This document shows, piece after piece, positions 1-8,576 of a stretch of DNA of 64,000 bases. Source of the DNA: JBBRVP01 sp038246785 (GTDB taxonomy: Bacteria > Actinomycetota > Actinomycetes > Jiangellales > Jiangellaceae). The stretch is taken from positions 1 through 64,000 of the forward strand of contig JBBRVP010000014.1 in assembly GCA_038246785.1 (NCBI GenBank), in the 5' to 3' direction. A model generated the notes under the pieces. The model saw only the letters and a program-made list of their open reading frames with translations. It was not told the origin of the DNA and searched no databases. Position 1 is the first letter of the stretch. Each line of letters begins with the position of its first letter. The position numbers were made by a program, and so were the translations under genes.

Positions 1-179
1 CGCCGCCACAGCCGACATCTCACGTCGCGAATGTGGGTTGAGAAAGCGCACCCATGCTCACCCACTCGCGTAAGGCGGCGGTGCTCGGCGCTGGTGACCG
101 GCGCAGCCTCATCGGGCGCCGGCGGTCGGGCCGTCGGCACCAGCCCGCCTCAGCGTGGGGGGTCGGGCATCATGGCAGG

Positions 180-683
180 GTGCCGCCGCTGGTTTCGCCG
201 GTGCGCGCCGTCGACGACGATGCTGCCGCCATCGTCGCGATGCGCGACGCCGCGGCACGGTGGCTGCTCGATCGGGGCGTCGCCCAGTGGCATCCCGGCG
301 AGGTGCCGGTCATTGGGGTGCGCGAGCAGGTCGCCGCCGCCGAGTGGCACGTGCTCCGCGACGGCAGGGGCCTGCTCGCCGCCGTTCGGATCAGTGAGTC
401 CGACGAGCCGATCTGGGGGGTCCAGCCCTCGCCTGCGGTCTACATCCACGGCCTCATGACCGACCGCCGACGTGCAGTGCGAGGTCTGGGGGCCTCGGTC
501 CTGCGCTGGGCCGAGAGCGAGGCGCGCCCGCGCGGTCGGCAGCTGGTGCGACTGGACTGCGTGGAGGCCAGCGCCCGATTGCGCGACTTCTACGTTGCGG
601 CCGGGTACACAGTGGTGGGACGCCGCGAGCTGCCCCGCCCTTGGCACCCAGCGGTCCTGCTGGAGAAGCGTCTGGCGTCGTGA
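180..683 (+). CDS. GNAT family N-acetyltransferase
   Basis: Predicted to transfer an acyl group from acetyl-CoA to an unknown amine; presumably cytosolic. About 167 residues, close to a single GNAT domain. The acetyl-CoA loop appears as RRAVRGLGASVLRWAE, followed by a VRLDCVEAS strand and a C-terminal LRDFYVAAGY helix, all typical of the family. The frame stays open further 5' (ATG at 54), but that stretch is Arg-rich and unlike GNAT proteins, so the GTG at 180 is preferred. It has no Shine-Dalgarno, but CATCAT lies 6 nt upstream, as at other putative leaderless starts in this window. Substrate unknown; start moderately sure, family fairly sure. Confidence 0.75.
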   Translation: MPPLVSPVRAVDDDAAAIVAMRDAAARWLLDRGVAQWHPGEVPVIGVREQVAAAEWHVLRDGRGLLAAVRISESDEPIWGVQPSPAVYIHGLMTDRRRAVRGLGASVLRWAESEARPRGRQLVRLDCVEASARLRDFYVAAGYTVVGRRELPRPWHPAVLLEKRLAS

Positions 684-711
684 CCACGGCACTGCCGTGC
701 GGACACGGCGG

Positions 712-783
712 TCACTGCTCCGGCACGCACGCCAGCCCACGCTCGGCCGCGCGCTGGATGATGTGCAGGCAGTCGGAGGGGTC
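712..783 (-). pseudogene. Possible remnant similar to the carboxylase C-terminus
   Basis: On the minus strand a frame ending in TGA (714-712) encodes AERGLACVPEQ before the stop. The large carboxylase that ends at 2300 finishes with VERGLAGVPPQ and then its stop. The DNA of the two ends matches at about 30 of 36 positions, and some similarity continues past the stop. The frame stays open back to a stop near 940 but contains no usable ATG, GTG or TTG start. It may be a decayed duplicate of the 3' end of that gene. The match is short, so chance or convergent composition is not excluded. Confidence 0.3.
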
Positions 784-969
784 AGCCCCGCGCTGTCGAC
801 CGGCAGCGGCGGATGTGGCAGTTGGTGCCCGGAGGCGGACCGGCCCGGCCCCGTTGGACCGGGCCGCGGGTCTGCTCGGCCAGGCCGGGCGCGCGCTCGC
901 CAGGCGCCGGCGCCATCGCCGAGACGAGCCCGTCGGCGATCACCCTCGGCCGTCACCCGAGCTGAGCGC

Positions 970-999
970 TTGACAAGCATGTCCTGAGTCAGAAACTAT
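970..999 (+). promoter_or_regulatory. Promoter of the ArsR-type gene
   Basis: A perfect TTGACA at 970-975 is followed by an 18-bp spacer and AACTAT at 994-999. The hexamer ends 6 nt before the ATG at 1006, and there is no Shine-Dalgarno, so the transcript is probably leaderless. The local AT-richness stands out against the surroundings. Confidence 0.6.
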
Positions 1000-1003
1000 T
1001 TCT
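991..1003. promoter_or_regulatory. Candidate ArsR operator
   Basis: AGAAA-CTA-TTTCT is a perfect 5-3-5 inverted repeat overlapping the -10 region and reaching to within 2 nt of the start codon. Position and symmetry fit autorepression by the ArsR protein encoded just downstream. Binding is inferred. Confidence 0.5.
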
Positions 1004-1005
1004 AG

Positions 1006-1347
1006 ATGCAGAATGAAACAGCCCAGCTGGTGCGGGTGTTCGACGCCCTGGCGGACCCGACTCGGCTGCGGATCGTCGAGCTGCTCGGGCGGTCGCCCCG
1101 GCGGCCCGGTGAGCTGGCCCGGTCCCTGGGTACCGCGCCCTCTGCGGTGAGCAAGCACCTGCGCGTACTGCGGGAGGCCGGCGTCGCCGACGACGAGCGG
1201 ACCGCGGACGACGCCAGGGCGCGCGTGTTCCGGCTGCACTCGGGGTCCGTCGTCGCCGCGCGCGCCTGGCTGGACCAGCTGCAGGCGCACTGGGACCAGC
1301 AGCTGGCGTCGTACGAGGTGCACGTACGGAGGAGGCCGCAGCGATGA
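1006..1347 (+). CDS. ArsR-family winged-helix repressor
   Basis: 113-residue transcriptional regulator of the ArsR/SmtB fold, the usual length for the family. The winged helix spans about residues 8-85, with FDALADPTRLRIVELL leading in and the recognition helix in SAVSKHLRVLREAGV. No CxC or other metal-binding cysteine motif is present, so it is probably not a metal sensor. ArsR proteins of this sort are commonly coupled to SRPBCC genes. Its stop overlaps the next ATG (1344) by 4 nt, so the two are translationally coupled. The inverted repeat over its promoter suggests autoregulation. Family call sure; ligand unknown. Confidence 0.9.
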   Translation: MQNETAQLVRVFDALADPTRLRIVELLGRSPRRPGELARSLGTAPSAVSKHLRVLREAGVADDERTADDARARVFRLHSGSVVAARAWLDQLQAHWDQQLASYEVHVRRRPQR

Positions 1348-2195
1348 TCGAGGACGTTCAGGCAGGCCGTTCCGCCCGCAGCGAAGTGGCGGTGCCCGTG
1401 GACCCGGAGACCGCGTTCGCCGTCTTCGTCGAGGAGCTGGACCTGTGGTGGGTGCGCGGGCCGATCAACCACCACGCCGCCGGGCGGGTCGTCGAGATGC
1501 GCTGCGAGCCCGGGGTCGGTGGACGCCTGCTCGAGGTCTACGACCGGCCGGACAGCGAGGTGCTCGAGCTGGGAGTGATCACGGTCTGGGAGCCCGGGCG
1601 CCGGCTGGCCTGGACCAGCTCGCTGGACGACGTCGAGACCGAGGTGACCTTCGAGCCGGCGGCATCGGGGACCGAGGTGCGCGTGACCGCCCGCATCCCC
1701 GCCGGCGGCGCCGACCGGGGCGGGACCGCGTGGGTGCGCGTCGTCCCCCCATGGTTCGGGGCCTGGTGCCGGCGGCGCGACGAGGCCCCGCACGCGATGC
1801 GGGACATCGCCCGACTGGCGCTCACCCTGCGCTACGAGCGCCCGGCCGCGGCCGCCCGGTGGCTGGCGGCGGCGTTCGGGTTCGAGGCCACCGGCCCGCT
1901 GCCCGAGGGCGAGGACCCGCTGACCGAGGGCGACCACGGACACCCGTGGATCGAGTTCCGGATCGGCAACTCCTCACTCGTGGTGTGGCCTCGCGGCGAG
2001 GCAACGGACGGCGGCGACCGCTGCCGGCCGTGGGTCTACGTCGACGACGTTGCCGCGCACGCCCGACAAGCCGCGGGCGTCGGCGCGACCGTCGTCGAGC
2101 CGCCGGCCGCGCCGTGGGGGCTGCCGATGTACGTGGCCGAGGACGTCGAGGGCCTGCGCTGGACGTTCCTGCAGGCCCGGCCGACGATGCGCTGA
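1344..2195 (+). CDS. SRPBCC (AHSA1-like) and VOC (glyoxalase) fusion protein
   Basis: 283 residues with two ligand-binding folds in one chain. Residues about 10-150 form an SRPBCC/AHSA1 domain (VPVDPETAFAVFVEELDLWW, then EPGVGGRLLEVYD and LEPGRRLAWTSS-like strands). Residues about 155-280 form a VOC/glyoxalase-like half (LALTLRYERPAAAARWLAAAFGF, WVYVDDVAAHARQA, YVAEDVEGLRWTF). The SRPBCC part may bind a hydrophobic small molecule; VOC domains often bind antibiotics or act as metal-dependent enzymes, but no function can be assigned. Coupled to the ArsR gene, so it is probably the regulated effector. The fusion reads as one uninterrupted frame. Confidence 0.85.
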   Translation: MIEDVQAGRSARSEVAVPVDPETAFAVFVEELDLWWVRGPINHHAAGRVVEMRCEPGVGGRLLEVYDRPDSEVLELGVITVWEPGRRLAWTSSLDDVETEVTFEPAASGTEVRVTARIPAGGADRGGTAWVRVVPPWFGAWCRRRDEAPHAMRDIARLALTLRYERPAAAARWLAAAFGFEATGPLPEGEDPLTEGDHGHPWIEFRIGNSSLVVWPRGEATDGGDRCRPWVYVDDVAAHARQAAGVGATVVEPPAAPWGLPMYVAEDVEGLRWTFLQARPTMR

Positions 2196-2284
2196 CCCGG
2201 TCGCTTCGTTTCAGGCAAGGGTCTGCTACCCGCTGAGGTTGACTCGGGCCTTGAGAAGCGCCTGCGTCGTGAGGGCGGCGCTGC

Positions 2285-2298
2285 CACGCAGCTGCGTG
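2285..2298. other. 14-bp perfect palindrome in a convergent gap
   Basis: CACGCAGCTGCGTG is perfectly self-complementary and lies 2 nt past the carboxylase stop, in the 104-bp gap between two convergent genes. It may belong to a bidirectional terminator or be a protein-binding site. It has no loop, so it is a poor hairpin on its own. Confidence 0.35.
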
Positions 2299-2299
2299 C

Positions 2300-5200
2300 T
2301 CACTGCGGCGGCACGCCCGCCAACCCCCGCTCGACCGCCTCGATCAGCCGCGGCCGCAGTTCACCCGCGGGGATGATGGCGTCCACCGAGCCGACCTCGA
2401 CGGCGCGCTCGATGCTGTGCAGCCGGTCGAACTCCGTCGCGACCTGGCCGAGCTTCTCCGAGCGCACCGCCGCGCGCAGCTCGGCAAGCTCCCTGACCAG
2501 GTCGACCCGCTCGACACCGGAGGATCGGCGCACCCGACGCTCCAGGTCGCCGACCCGCGGGTCGGCCGCAGTTCGTGCCTCGACGTCCCCGGCGAAGACC
2601 ACCGCCGCGGCCGGTGCGCCGCCGATGACCGAGGCGTAGGAGCCCTCGACGGCCAGGACCGTCATCCGCGGGTTCAGCGCCTTGGAGAACACCACGAAGG
2701 CTCCGCCGTGGTAGCGCGACACCACGCAGAACACGATGGGGCCGTCAAAGTTCACGATGGCTCGCCCGATCTCCGCGCCGTACTCGAGCTGCAGGTTGCG
2801 CATCGAGTCCGGCGACCCGTCGAAGCCGGACAGGTTGGCCAGCACGACGAGCGGCCGGCTTCCGGAGGCCGCGTTGATGGCCCGGGCGGTCTTCTTCGAC
2901 GAGCGCGGGAACAGCGTGCCCGCCGTCCAGGTGTCGGGTCCGTCGGTGGGCGGGAACCCGCGGCGCGGGATCGGCCGCGACTCGATGCCGAGCAGGCAGA
3001 CCGGCCACCCGCCGAGGTGGGCGTCGTAGACCACGGCGGTCTCGGCGTCCGCCATGCCGGTCCAGCGCTCCAGCGTGCGGTGGTCCTGGTCGGACACGGC
3101 CCGCATGAGCGCGCGGATGTCGAATGCCTTCTTGCGGTCGGGGTTGGTCGCCGCGGAGAAGATGTCGCCGACCGTGCGGAAGTCGCTGCCGGCCACCTCG
3201 TGCGGATAGTCGCGGACGTCGCGGTCGACCGGATCGCCCGTTGGAGCCCGCCGCACGGCGGCCTCGCCGGGGGCGACGTACGTGTGCTCGTAGTGGCGCA
3301 GCAGCAGCCGGCACGCTCCCGCCAGGTCGGGCGCCCAGTACTGCGCCTGCCCGTTGGGGCCCATGACGCGGTCGTAGCCGCCGATGCCGAAGTTGTCCTC
3401 GGCCGAGACCCCGCCGGAGAAGTCCAGCGACTGTTTGCCCGTGAGCACCATCGCGCCGTCCGGGGTCATGACGAGGATGCCGCGGGTGTGCATGAGCATC
3501 GTCGCCTCGGCGTTCCAGTAGGGCTGGGCGCCGACGTTGATGCCGGACACGACCACGTTGATCTCCCCGCCGGCCTGGGTGAAGGTCACGATGCGGCGCA
3601 GCGCCTGCGCGACCCAGTCCATGTTCTCGGTGCCCGAGTCCATCGCGATGCGGGCGCCGGCCGACACCGCGAACCACTCGACGGGCACCCCCATCCGCTC
3701 GGCCAGGCCGAGAGCGGCGATGACCCGGGCGCACTCCGGCTCGGCGACCGCGCCGAGCGCCTTCGTGGGGTCGCCCAGCAGTGCGACGCGGGTGACGCCG
3801 TCGGGGTGCCGCGCGGTCGGCGTGCGCACCACCCCCACGACCACGCCGGCCGAGTTGCGACCGAACGGACGCTCCACCGGCACCAGCTCCCCGTCCTCGG
3901 ACAGGTCGTGCTCGACGAAGCTGCCGCCCAGGCCGGCCAGCGTCTCGACCAGCTCGTACGGGTAGACCGTGCCGCGCCGCCGCGAACGCAGGACCTTCTG
4001 GGCGTAGTCGTCGAGCGGCTTGAGCGGCTCGCGGGGGGGGGTACCGACACTCGCGACGATGCCGGCTCCCGGCTGGCGGGCGAAGCGCACGGTGACTTCT
4101 TCCACCCCGCCTTCTGCCGCCATGACCCGTCCCTGCGCGAGCAGCTCCTCGATGCCGGCACCGGAGGTCAGCGGGGCGATCGTGCGCTGCAGCGGCGTCA
4201 GCTCCTCGACCTGCGCATCGATGACCGGCCACACGACCAGCCAGACGTGGTTCATGTCCATCCCGGCGCCGCGCGACCCGCTGTCAGCGCGGGCCCGGCG
4301 GATCGCCTCCAGGCAGCTGGCGATGGCGCGTTCGGCGTGCGGCAGCGCCACCACATGCCTGTCGGCATCGCGTACGACGGCGAACTGCCTGATCTGGGCG
4401 AGCGCGACGAGCCGGGTGTCCTCCTTGTTGCCGATCGCGACGCAGGAGTAGAGCAGCACGTCCTCCGGGGCGTCGAGGCGGGTCACCCGGAAGTTGCGCA
4501 GCCGCCACAGGTTGAGCCGCCGACCCACCATCGGGTGCACGCCACGGACCAGGTCGTCCTCGACGACGCCGTCCTCGTCGGGCCGGAAGGTGAAGTACGA
4601 CACCGGCCGGCCGCCGCCCGGGCAGACGGCGCCGGCGCCGCGGCGCACCTGCTCGGCGAAGCCGAGACCGTCGAGCACCGAGCGCAGCTCGGCCGACGCC
4701 GTGTCGGGCGCCGTCGGCATGCCGGGCCACGACAGGTAGAGGTCGACGACCGGCTGGGACCCCGACGGTGCCGCGTCGACCTGCTCGGTGATGTCGCCGA
4801 CCAGGGTGCCTGGACCGTCGACGCCGGCCAGCTCGTCGAACCGGCCGACGGTCGTGACGAGCCGCCGCGGGCGGTCGTCGAGCTCGTAGTCGCACACGAC
4901 GAAGGGCCGGCCTCCGACCGACAGCACGCGCAGGTCGTGCAGTTCGTGCTCGCGGTAGTGCCGGCGGGCGAGCACCTCCAGCATCGGCTCGCGATCGGGA
5001 ACACCGCGCTCCAGCCGCTCGGCCAGGAACCGCACGATCTGCTCGGGGATCGTCGCGAGCCGCTCGATCCGTGCGGCGTGATCGGCCGCCGCAGGCTGCT
5101 CGGTCAGGTAGACGAGCTCGTCGCGCACCCCCTCGAGCACGTGGGCCCGGGCCGCGGCGACGAGCGGCTCGTCGAACCAGCGGAAGCGGACGCTTCGGGC

Positions 5201-7864
5201 CAGGTCGCCGACCACCGGGAAGCGCAGCTGGGTGGCGAGGACGAGCCGGTCCAGGACCTCGCGGGCCTCCTCGGCGATGCCGTCCTGCGGCGCCGGCTCG
5301 CCCAGCCAGTGCTGCAGCAGAGTCGTGACGACGACGACATCGGCCGCCGTGCGTTGCTGGGCGAGGAAGATGCGGAAGACCGCATCCTCCACGGCCGGAG
5401 TGCGGTCGAGGGCGGTCACGCCGTAGTGGGCGAGGACGCGGGCGAGCCGCTGCCGGAACGGCTCGGGCAGGTGTTCGCGGTCGACGTCGAGGCTGTGCAG
5501 GTAGGAGTGGAAGTACTCGCGGGGGCTGTGGACTCGGTCGTCGGCGCGCTCCTGCCCGTCCGGCTTGTTGCGGCTGAGCTCGGCGAGGTCGGCGAAGGCA
5601 CCGAGCACGCCGATCTCGGCGCGCAGCGGCGACATGCCGGCATCAGTCAGCCCGTCGCGGGCGCTCTGGTACGCGGTGAGCGCGCGGCCCTCCTCCCGTG
5701 GGTCGACGTCGAAGCCCAGCAGCAGGCTGCGTAGGTCGTCGAGGCTGCGGGCCGCCCGCTCGGCCGGCGTGCCGTCGGCCGAGGCCGCAGGCAGCTCCAG
5801 GAAGGCCCCGTCGCGGGAGTCCTCCTCGACCGCCTGCACCGGTCGGGTCGAATCCGGAGCGGTGGTTGCCTCGGCGGCGGCGAGCGGCACGAGGCGCAGC
5901 AACGGCTCGCCGGCCTCGACCTGGCTGCCCACCGACACGCTCAGCTCCCGCACCCGCGCCCGGAACGGCGCGGCCAGCACCGTCTCCATCTTCATGCTCT
6001 CCAGGACCAGCACGGGCGCGCCGGCCTCGACCTCAGCGCCCGGGCCGACCGGCAGGGCCACGACGAGCGCGGGGGCCGGAGAGCGGAGCACCCCACCTTC
6101 GTCGCGACTGACCCGATGCGTCGTGCCGTCGACCTCGACGAGGTGGATCGGACCGTGGGTGGCAGTCAACAGCCGGAACCGCCGGTCGCCGAGCACGAGT
6201 CGTCCCCCGAACTCGTCGAGGCGCTCGCGCTCGGCGTCGACGGCACGGGCCTCGGCGACCCGGTCCGCACCGGTGCCGAGGGCTACCCGGAACCGGTTGG
6301 GCCCGATCCGGGCGACGGTCACCTGGTGCGCCGCGCCGCGCAAGCGCAGGTCGATCGCGCGACCCACCTCGTGACGGGCTTGTGGACGACCGCCGTGGGC
6401 CGTGGCGAGGAAGTGTTGACGCTCGACCTGCTCCTCCTCCTCGTACGCCTCGATCGCCGCGGCGACCAGCGCGACCCCGGCATGCTGGTGTGCCACCAGG
6501 CGACCGGTGTGCCGGACGCGGTCGATCCACCCGGTGTCGGCGCTGCCCTCGAGCACCTCGGGCTGGTCGAGCAGATCGAGCAGGAAGCTCTTGTTGGTCA
6601 CGCCGCCTTCGACGACGACCGTCGTGTCGGCCACGGCCCGTCGCAGCCGGGCGAGCGCCACCTCGCGCGTGGGCCCGTACGCCACCACCTTCGCGATCAT
6701 CGAGTCGAAGTCGGCGGGAATGATGTCGCCCTCGTCCACACCGGTGTCGACGCGGACCCCCGGGCCGTTCGGCAGCCGCAGCAACGAGATGAGGCCGGGC
6801 GAGGGCGCGAAGTCGCGGTCCGGGTCTTCAGCGTTGAGCCGGGCCTCGATGGCGTGGCCGTGCTCCGCCGGCGGGGGGCCGACGAGCCGGCCGCCGGCGG
6901 CCACGTGAAGCTGGAGCCGGACCAGGTCGACGTCCGTGGTGAGCTCGGTGACCGGGTGCTCCACCTGCAGCCGCGTGTTGACCTCGAGGAACGCGAAGGT
7001 CTTGTCATCGGGTGAGTAGAGGAATTCCACCGTGCCGGCGCCGCGGTAGCCGACCGCGAGGGCAAGCCGCTGGGCTGCGGCCTCGAGGTCACGTACCTGG
7101 CCGTCGGTGAGCACGATGGACGAGGACTCCTCGACGACCTTCTGGTTGCGGCGTTGCAATGAGCAGTCGCGTACGCCCAACGCCCACGCCGTGCCCTGCC
7201 CGTCGGCGACGACCTGCACCTCGACGTGCCGGGCGCCGCTGACGAGCCGCTCCAGGAACACCACGCCGCTGCCGAACGCCCGCTGCGCCTCGTCACGGGT
7301 GCGATCGAAGGCATCGAGCAGCTCGGTCTCCGAGCGCACCGTGCGGATCCCGCGGCCGCCGCCGCCGGCCGTCGCCTTCAGGACGAGCGGGTAGCCGATC
7401 TCCCGACCGGCGGCGAGCGCAGCGTCGATGTCCTCGACCGGGCCGCCGCTCCAGGGAGCGACCGGGACGCCGACCTGCTCGGCGAGCAGCTTCGCCCCGA
7501 TCTTGTCACCGACCCGGCGCATGGACGCGGGGCTCGGGCCGACGAACACGACGCCGAGCCTTTCGCACAGCTCGGCGAAGGCCGGCTTCTCGGCGACGAA
7601 GCCCCAACCGACCCAGGCGGCGTCGGCGGCGGTCTCGCGCAGTGCGCGTTCGAGCACCGCGAGGTCGAGGTAGGGCCGCGCGGAGGCCGGACCGATGTCG
7701 TATCCGAGGTCGGCCTCGCGGACGAACTTCGCTGTGCGCTCGCCCTCGGTGTACAGCGCCACCGTCTCGACCTGGTGCCCGCCCTCGGCGTTGAGCTCGC
7801 GCACGGCGTTGAGCAGCCGCATCGCGGCTTCACCACGGTTGACCACGGCGATCCGTCTGAACAC
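2300..7864 (-). CDS. Single-chain biotin-dependent carboxylase, eukaryotic-ACC-like (BC-BCCP-central-CT)
   Basis: 1,854-residue multifunctional carboxylase expected to carboxylate an acyl-CoA, using bicarbonate, ATP and covalent biotin. Biotin carboxylase covers residues 1-460 (ATP loop KATAGGGGRGIR, EVNTRLQVEHPVTE). The biotinyl domain is near 595-665, with the acceptor Lys625 in ESMKMET. A long central region (about 700-1250) has VHPMVGRRLNLWRLRNF, recalling the eukaryotic ACC central domain. Carboxyltransferase covers about 1290-1820 (FGRNSAGVVVG, VSAGARIAMDSG, GGEINVVVSG). Bacterial ACC is normally split over separate subunits. The frame extends upstream, but the GTG at 7864 has AAGGAG about 9 nt before it and begins exactly at the BC fold. 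Substrate (acetyl-CoA or another acyl-CoA) cannot be read from sequence. Confidence 0.9.
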   Translation of the reverse strand: MFRRIAVVNRGEAAMRLLNAVRELNAEGGHQVETVALYTEGERTAKFVREADLGYDIGPASARPYLDLAVLERALRETAADAAWVGWGFVAEKPAFAELCERLGVVFVGPSPASMRRVGDKIGAKLLAEQVGVPVAPWSGGPVEDIDAALAAGREIGYPLVLKATAGGGGRGIRTVRSETELLDAFDRTRDEAQRAFGSGVVFLERLVSGARHVEVQVVADGQGTAWALGVRDCSLQRRNQKVVEESSSIVLTDGQVRDLEAAAQRLALAVGYRGAGTVEFLYSPDDKTFAFLEVNTRLQVEHPVTELTTDVDLVRLQLHVAAGGRLVGPPPAEHGHAIEARLNAEDPDRDFAPSPGLISLLRLPNGPGVRVDTGVDEGDIIPADFDSMIAKVVAYGPTREVALARLRRAVADTTVVVEGGVTNKSFLLDLLDQPEVLEGSADTGWIDRVRHTGRLVAHQHAGVALVAAAIEAYEEEEQVERQHFLATAHGGRPQARHEVGRAIDLRLRGAAHQVTVARIGPNRFRVALGTGADRVAEARAVDAERERLDEFGGRLVLGDRRFRLLTATHGPIHLVEVDGTTHRVSRDEGGVLRSPAPALVVALPVGPGAEVEAGAPVLVLESMKMETVLAAPFRARVRELSVSVGSQVEAGEPLLRLVPLAAAEATTAPDSTRPVQAVEEDSRDGAFLELPAASADGTPAERAARSLDDLRSLLLGFDVDPREEGRALTAYQSARDGLTDAGMSPLRAEIGVLGAFADLAELSRNKPDGQERADDRVHSPREYFHSYLHSLDVDREHLPEPFRQRLARVLAHYGVTALDRTPAVEDAVFRIFLAQQRTAADVVVVTTLLQHWLGEPAPQDGIAEEAREVLDRLVLATQLRFPVVGDLARSVRFRWFDEPLVAAARAHVLEGVRDELVYLTEQPAAADHAARIERLATIPEQIVRFLAERLERGVPDREPMLEVLARRHYREHELHDLRVLSVGGRPFVVCDYELDDRPRRLVTTVGRFDELAGVDGPGTLVGDITEQVDAAPSGSQPVVDLYLSWPGMPTAPDTASAELRSVLDGLGFAEQVRRGAGAVCPGGGRPVSYFTFRPDEDGVVEDDLVRGVHPMVGRRLNLWRLRNFRVTRLDAPEDVLLYSCVAIGNKEDTRLVALAQIRQFAVVRDADRHVVALPHAERAIASCLEAIRRARADSGSRGAGMDMNHVWLVVWPVIDAQVEELTPLQRTIAPLTSGAGIEELLAQGRVMAAEGGVEEVTVRFARQPGAGIVASVGTPPREPLKPLDDYAQKVLRSRRRGTVYPYELVETLAGLGGSFVEHDLSEDGELVPVERPFGRNSAGVVVGVVRTPTARHPDGVTRVALLGDPTKALGAVAEPECARVIAALGLAERMGVPVEWFAVSAGARIAMDSGTENMDWVAQALRRIVTFTQAGGEINVVVSGINVGAQPYWNAEATMLMHTRGILVMTPDGAMVLTGKQSLDFSGGVSAEDNFGIGGYDRVMGPNGQAQYWAPDLAGACRLLLRHYEHTYVAPGEAAVRRAPTGDPVDRDVRDYPHEVAGSDFRTVGDIFSAATNPDRKKAFDIRALMRAVSDQDHRTLERWTGMADAETAVVYDAHLGGWPVCLLGIESRPIPRRGFPPTDGPDTWTAGTLFPRSSKKTARAINAASGSRPLVVLANLSGFDGSPDSMRNLQLEYGAEIGRAIVNFDGPIVFCVVSRYHGGAFVVFSKALNPRMTVLAVEGSYASVIGGAPAAAVVFAGDVEARTAADPRVGDLERRVRRSSGVERVDLVRELAELRAAVRSEKLGQVATEFDRLHSIERAVEVGSVDAIIPAGELRPRLIEAVERGLAGVPPQ

Positions 7865-7961
7865 CCAGCGCGCTCCTTCGCCGTGGCTGTGCCCTGTCGG
7901 GAGCCGACGCGGCGACCCTAAGCCGTACTCGCGGGTAGACCACGCCGAACGCGGCGCTCGC

Positions 7962-8423
7962 TCACCGCGACGGCCCGCGGGCGAGCGGTGGCCACGGCGC
8001 ACCCATGGCCGCGGCGATCAGCGCGAAGTCGCCGGCCGGCACCTCGAACAGGCCGCGCCGGAACGGCAGCCCCCAGCGCTGCGGGTCGCTGACGAACGAG
8101 AGCCGCCCGACGAGCGGGCGGGCGTCGGCCTCGCTGCACGGGAGGAACTCCACCGCCAAGCGCCACGGCCGCCAGCTCTCGCTGACGTCGACCTGGTAGA
8201 GCGCCTCCCCCACGACCCGGCCGATCGCCGTGAAGCGTTGCAGCGGCTCGCCGGCACGCAGCTGCGTGCGAGGGCTGTAGAACACCAGGCCGTCGCCGGG
8301 GCGCAGCCGGCGCAGGCGTGTCGCCGCGCCGTGGTCGGCCTGGGTGAACCCGCCGCCCCGGCCGATCTCGACGTGCTCGCGGCTCACCGTGTTGACCCAG
8401 TGACGCAGCGGCCGGTCGGCCAT
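7962..8423 (-). CDS. EVE domain-containing protein
   Basis: 153 residues forming one EVE (PUA-like, YTH-related) domain, a fold that binds modified bases or small nucleotide ligands. N-terminus MADRPLRHWVNTVSREHVEI, with the family features GFTQADHG, RLRPGDGLVFYSPR and FTAIGRVVG near residue 75. The ATG at 8423 follows GGGAGAGGAG at good spacing, so the start is secure even though the frame continues further upstream. It sits 97 bp upstream of the carboxylase on the same strand and could be co-transcribed, but no functional link is evident. EVE genes can sit in defence loci; none is seen here. Confidence 0.87.
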   Translation of the reverse strand: MADRPLRHWVNTVSREHVEIGRGGGFTQADHGAATRLRRLRPGDGLVFYSPRTQLRAGEPLQRFTAIGRVVGEALYQVDVSESWRPWRLAVEFLPCSEADARPLVGRLSFVSDPQRWGLPFRRGLFEVPAGDFALIAAAMGAPWPPLARGPSR

Positions 8424-8576
8424 GCGGGCTCCTCTCCCCCATGCTGGAGACGGCCGCAGGTTAGGCCGGGGGCCTGACAACCTCTGCCGCGGCGATCCGC
8501 TCCCCGCGCATGACCCCCTGCCCGGCCGGGCATGCCACGCCTGGTGGGCACCAGCAAGCGAGGCAGGAGGGGTGAC

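Larger units (their letters stand above)
684..1005. other. Gene-poor interval before arsR-like gene
   Basis: These 322 bases hold no convincing complete gene. They contain the carboxylase-like remnant (712-783) and, at the right end, the promoter and operator of the ArsR gene. The middle part (790-960) is very GC-rich and shows no feature I can name. Confidence 0.6.

Noticed and set aside
2417..5734. Very long open frame (1,105 codons) on the plus strand opposite the carboxylase
   Set aside because: It is the antisense of a strongly conserved enzyme. High GC at third codon positions suppresses stops on the opposite strand; the product is Arg/His/Val-rich with no domain.
7962..8423. EVE protein as part of a restriction or defence locus
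   Set aside because: EVE domains occur in such systems, but no nuclease, methylase or helicase of a defence type is nearby.
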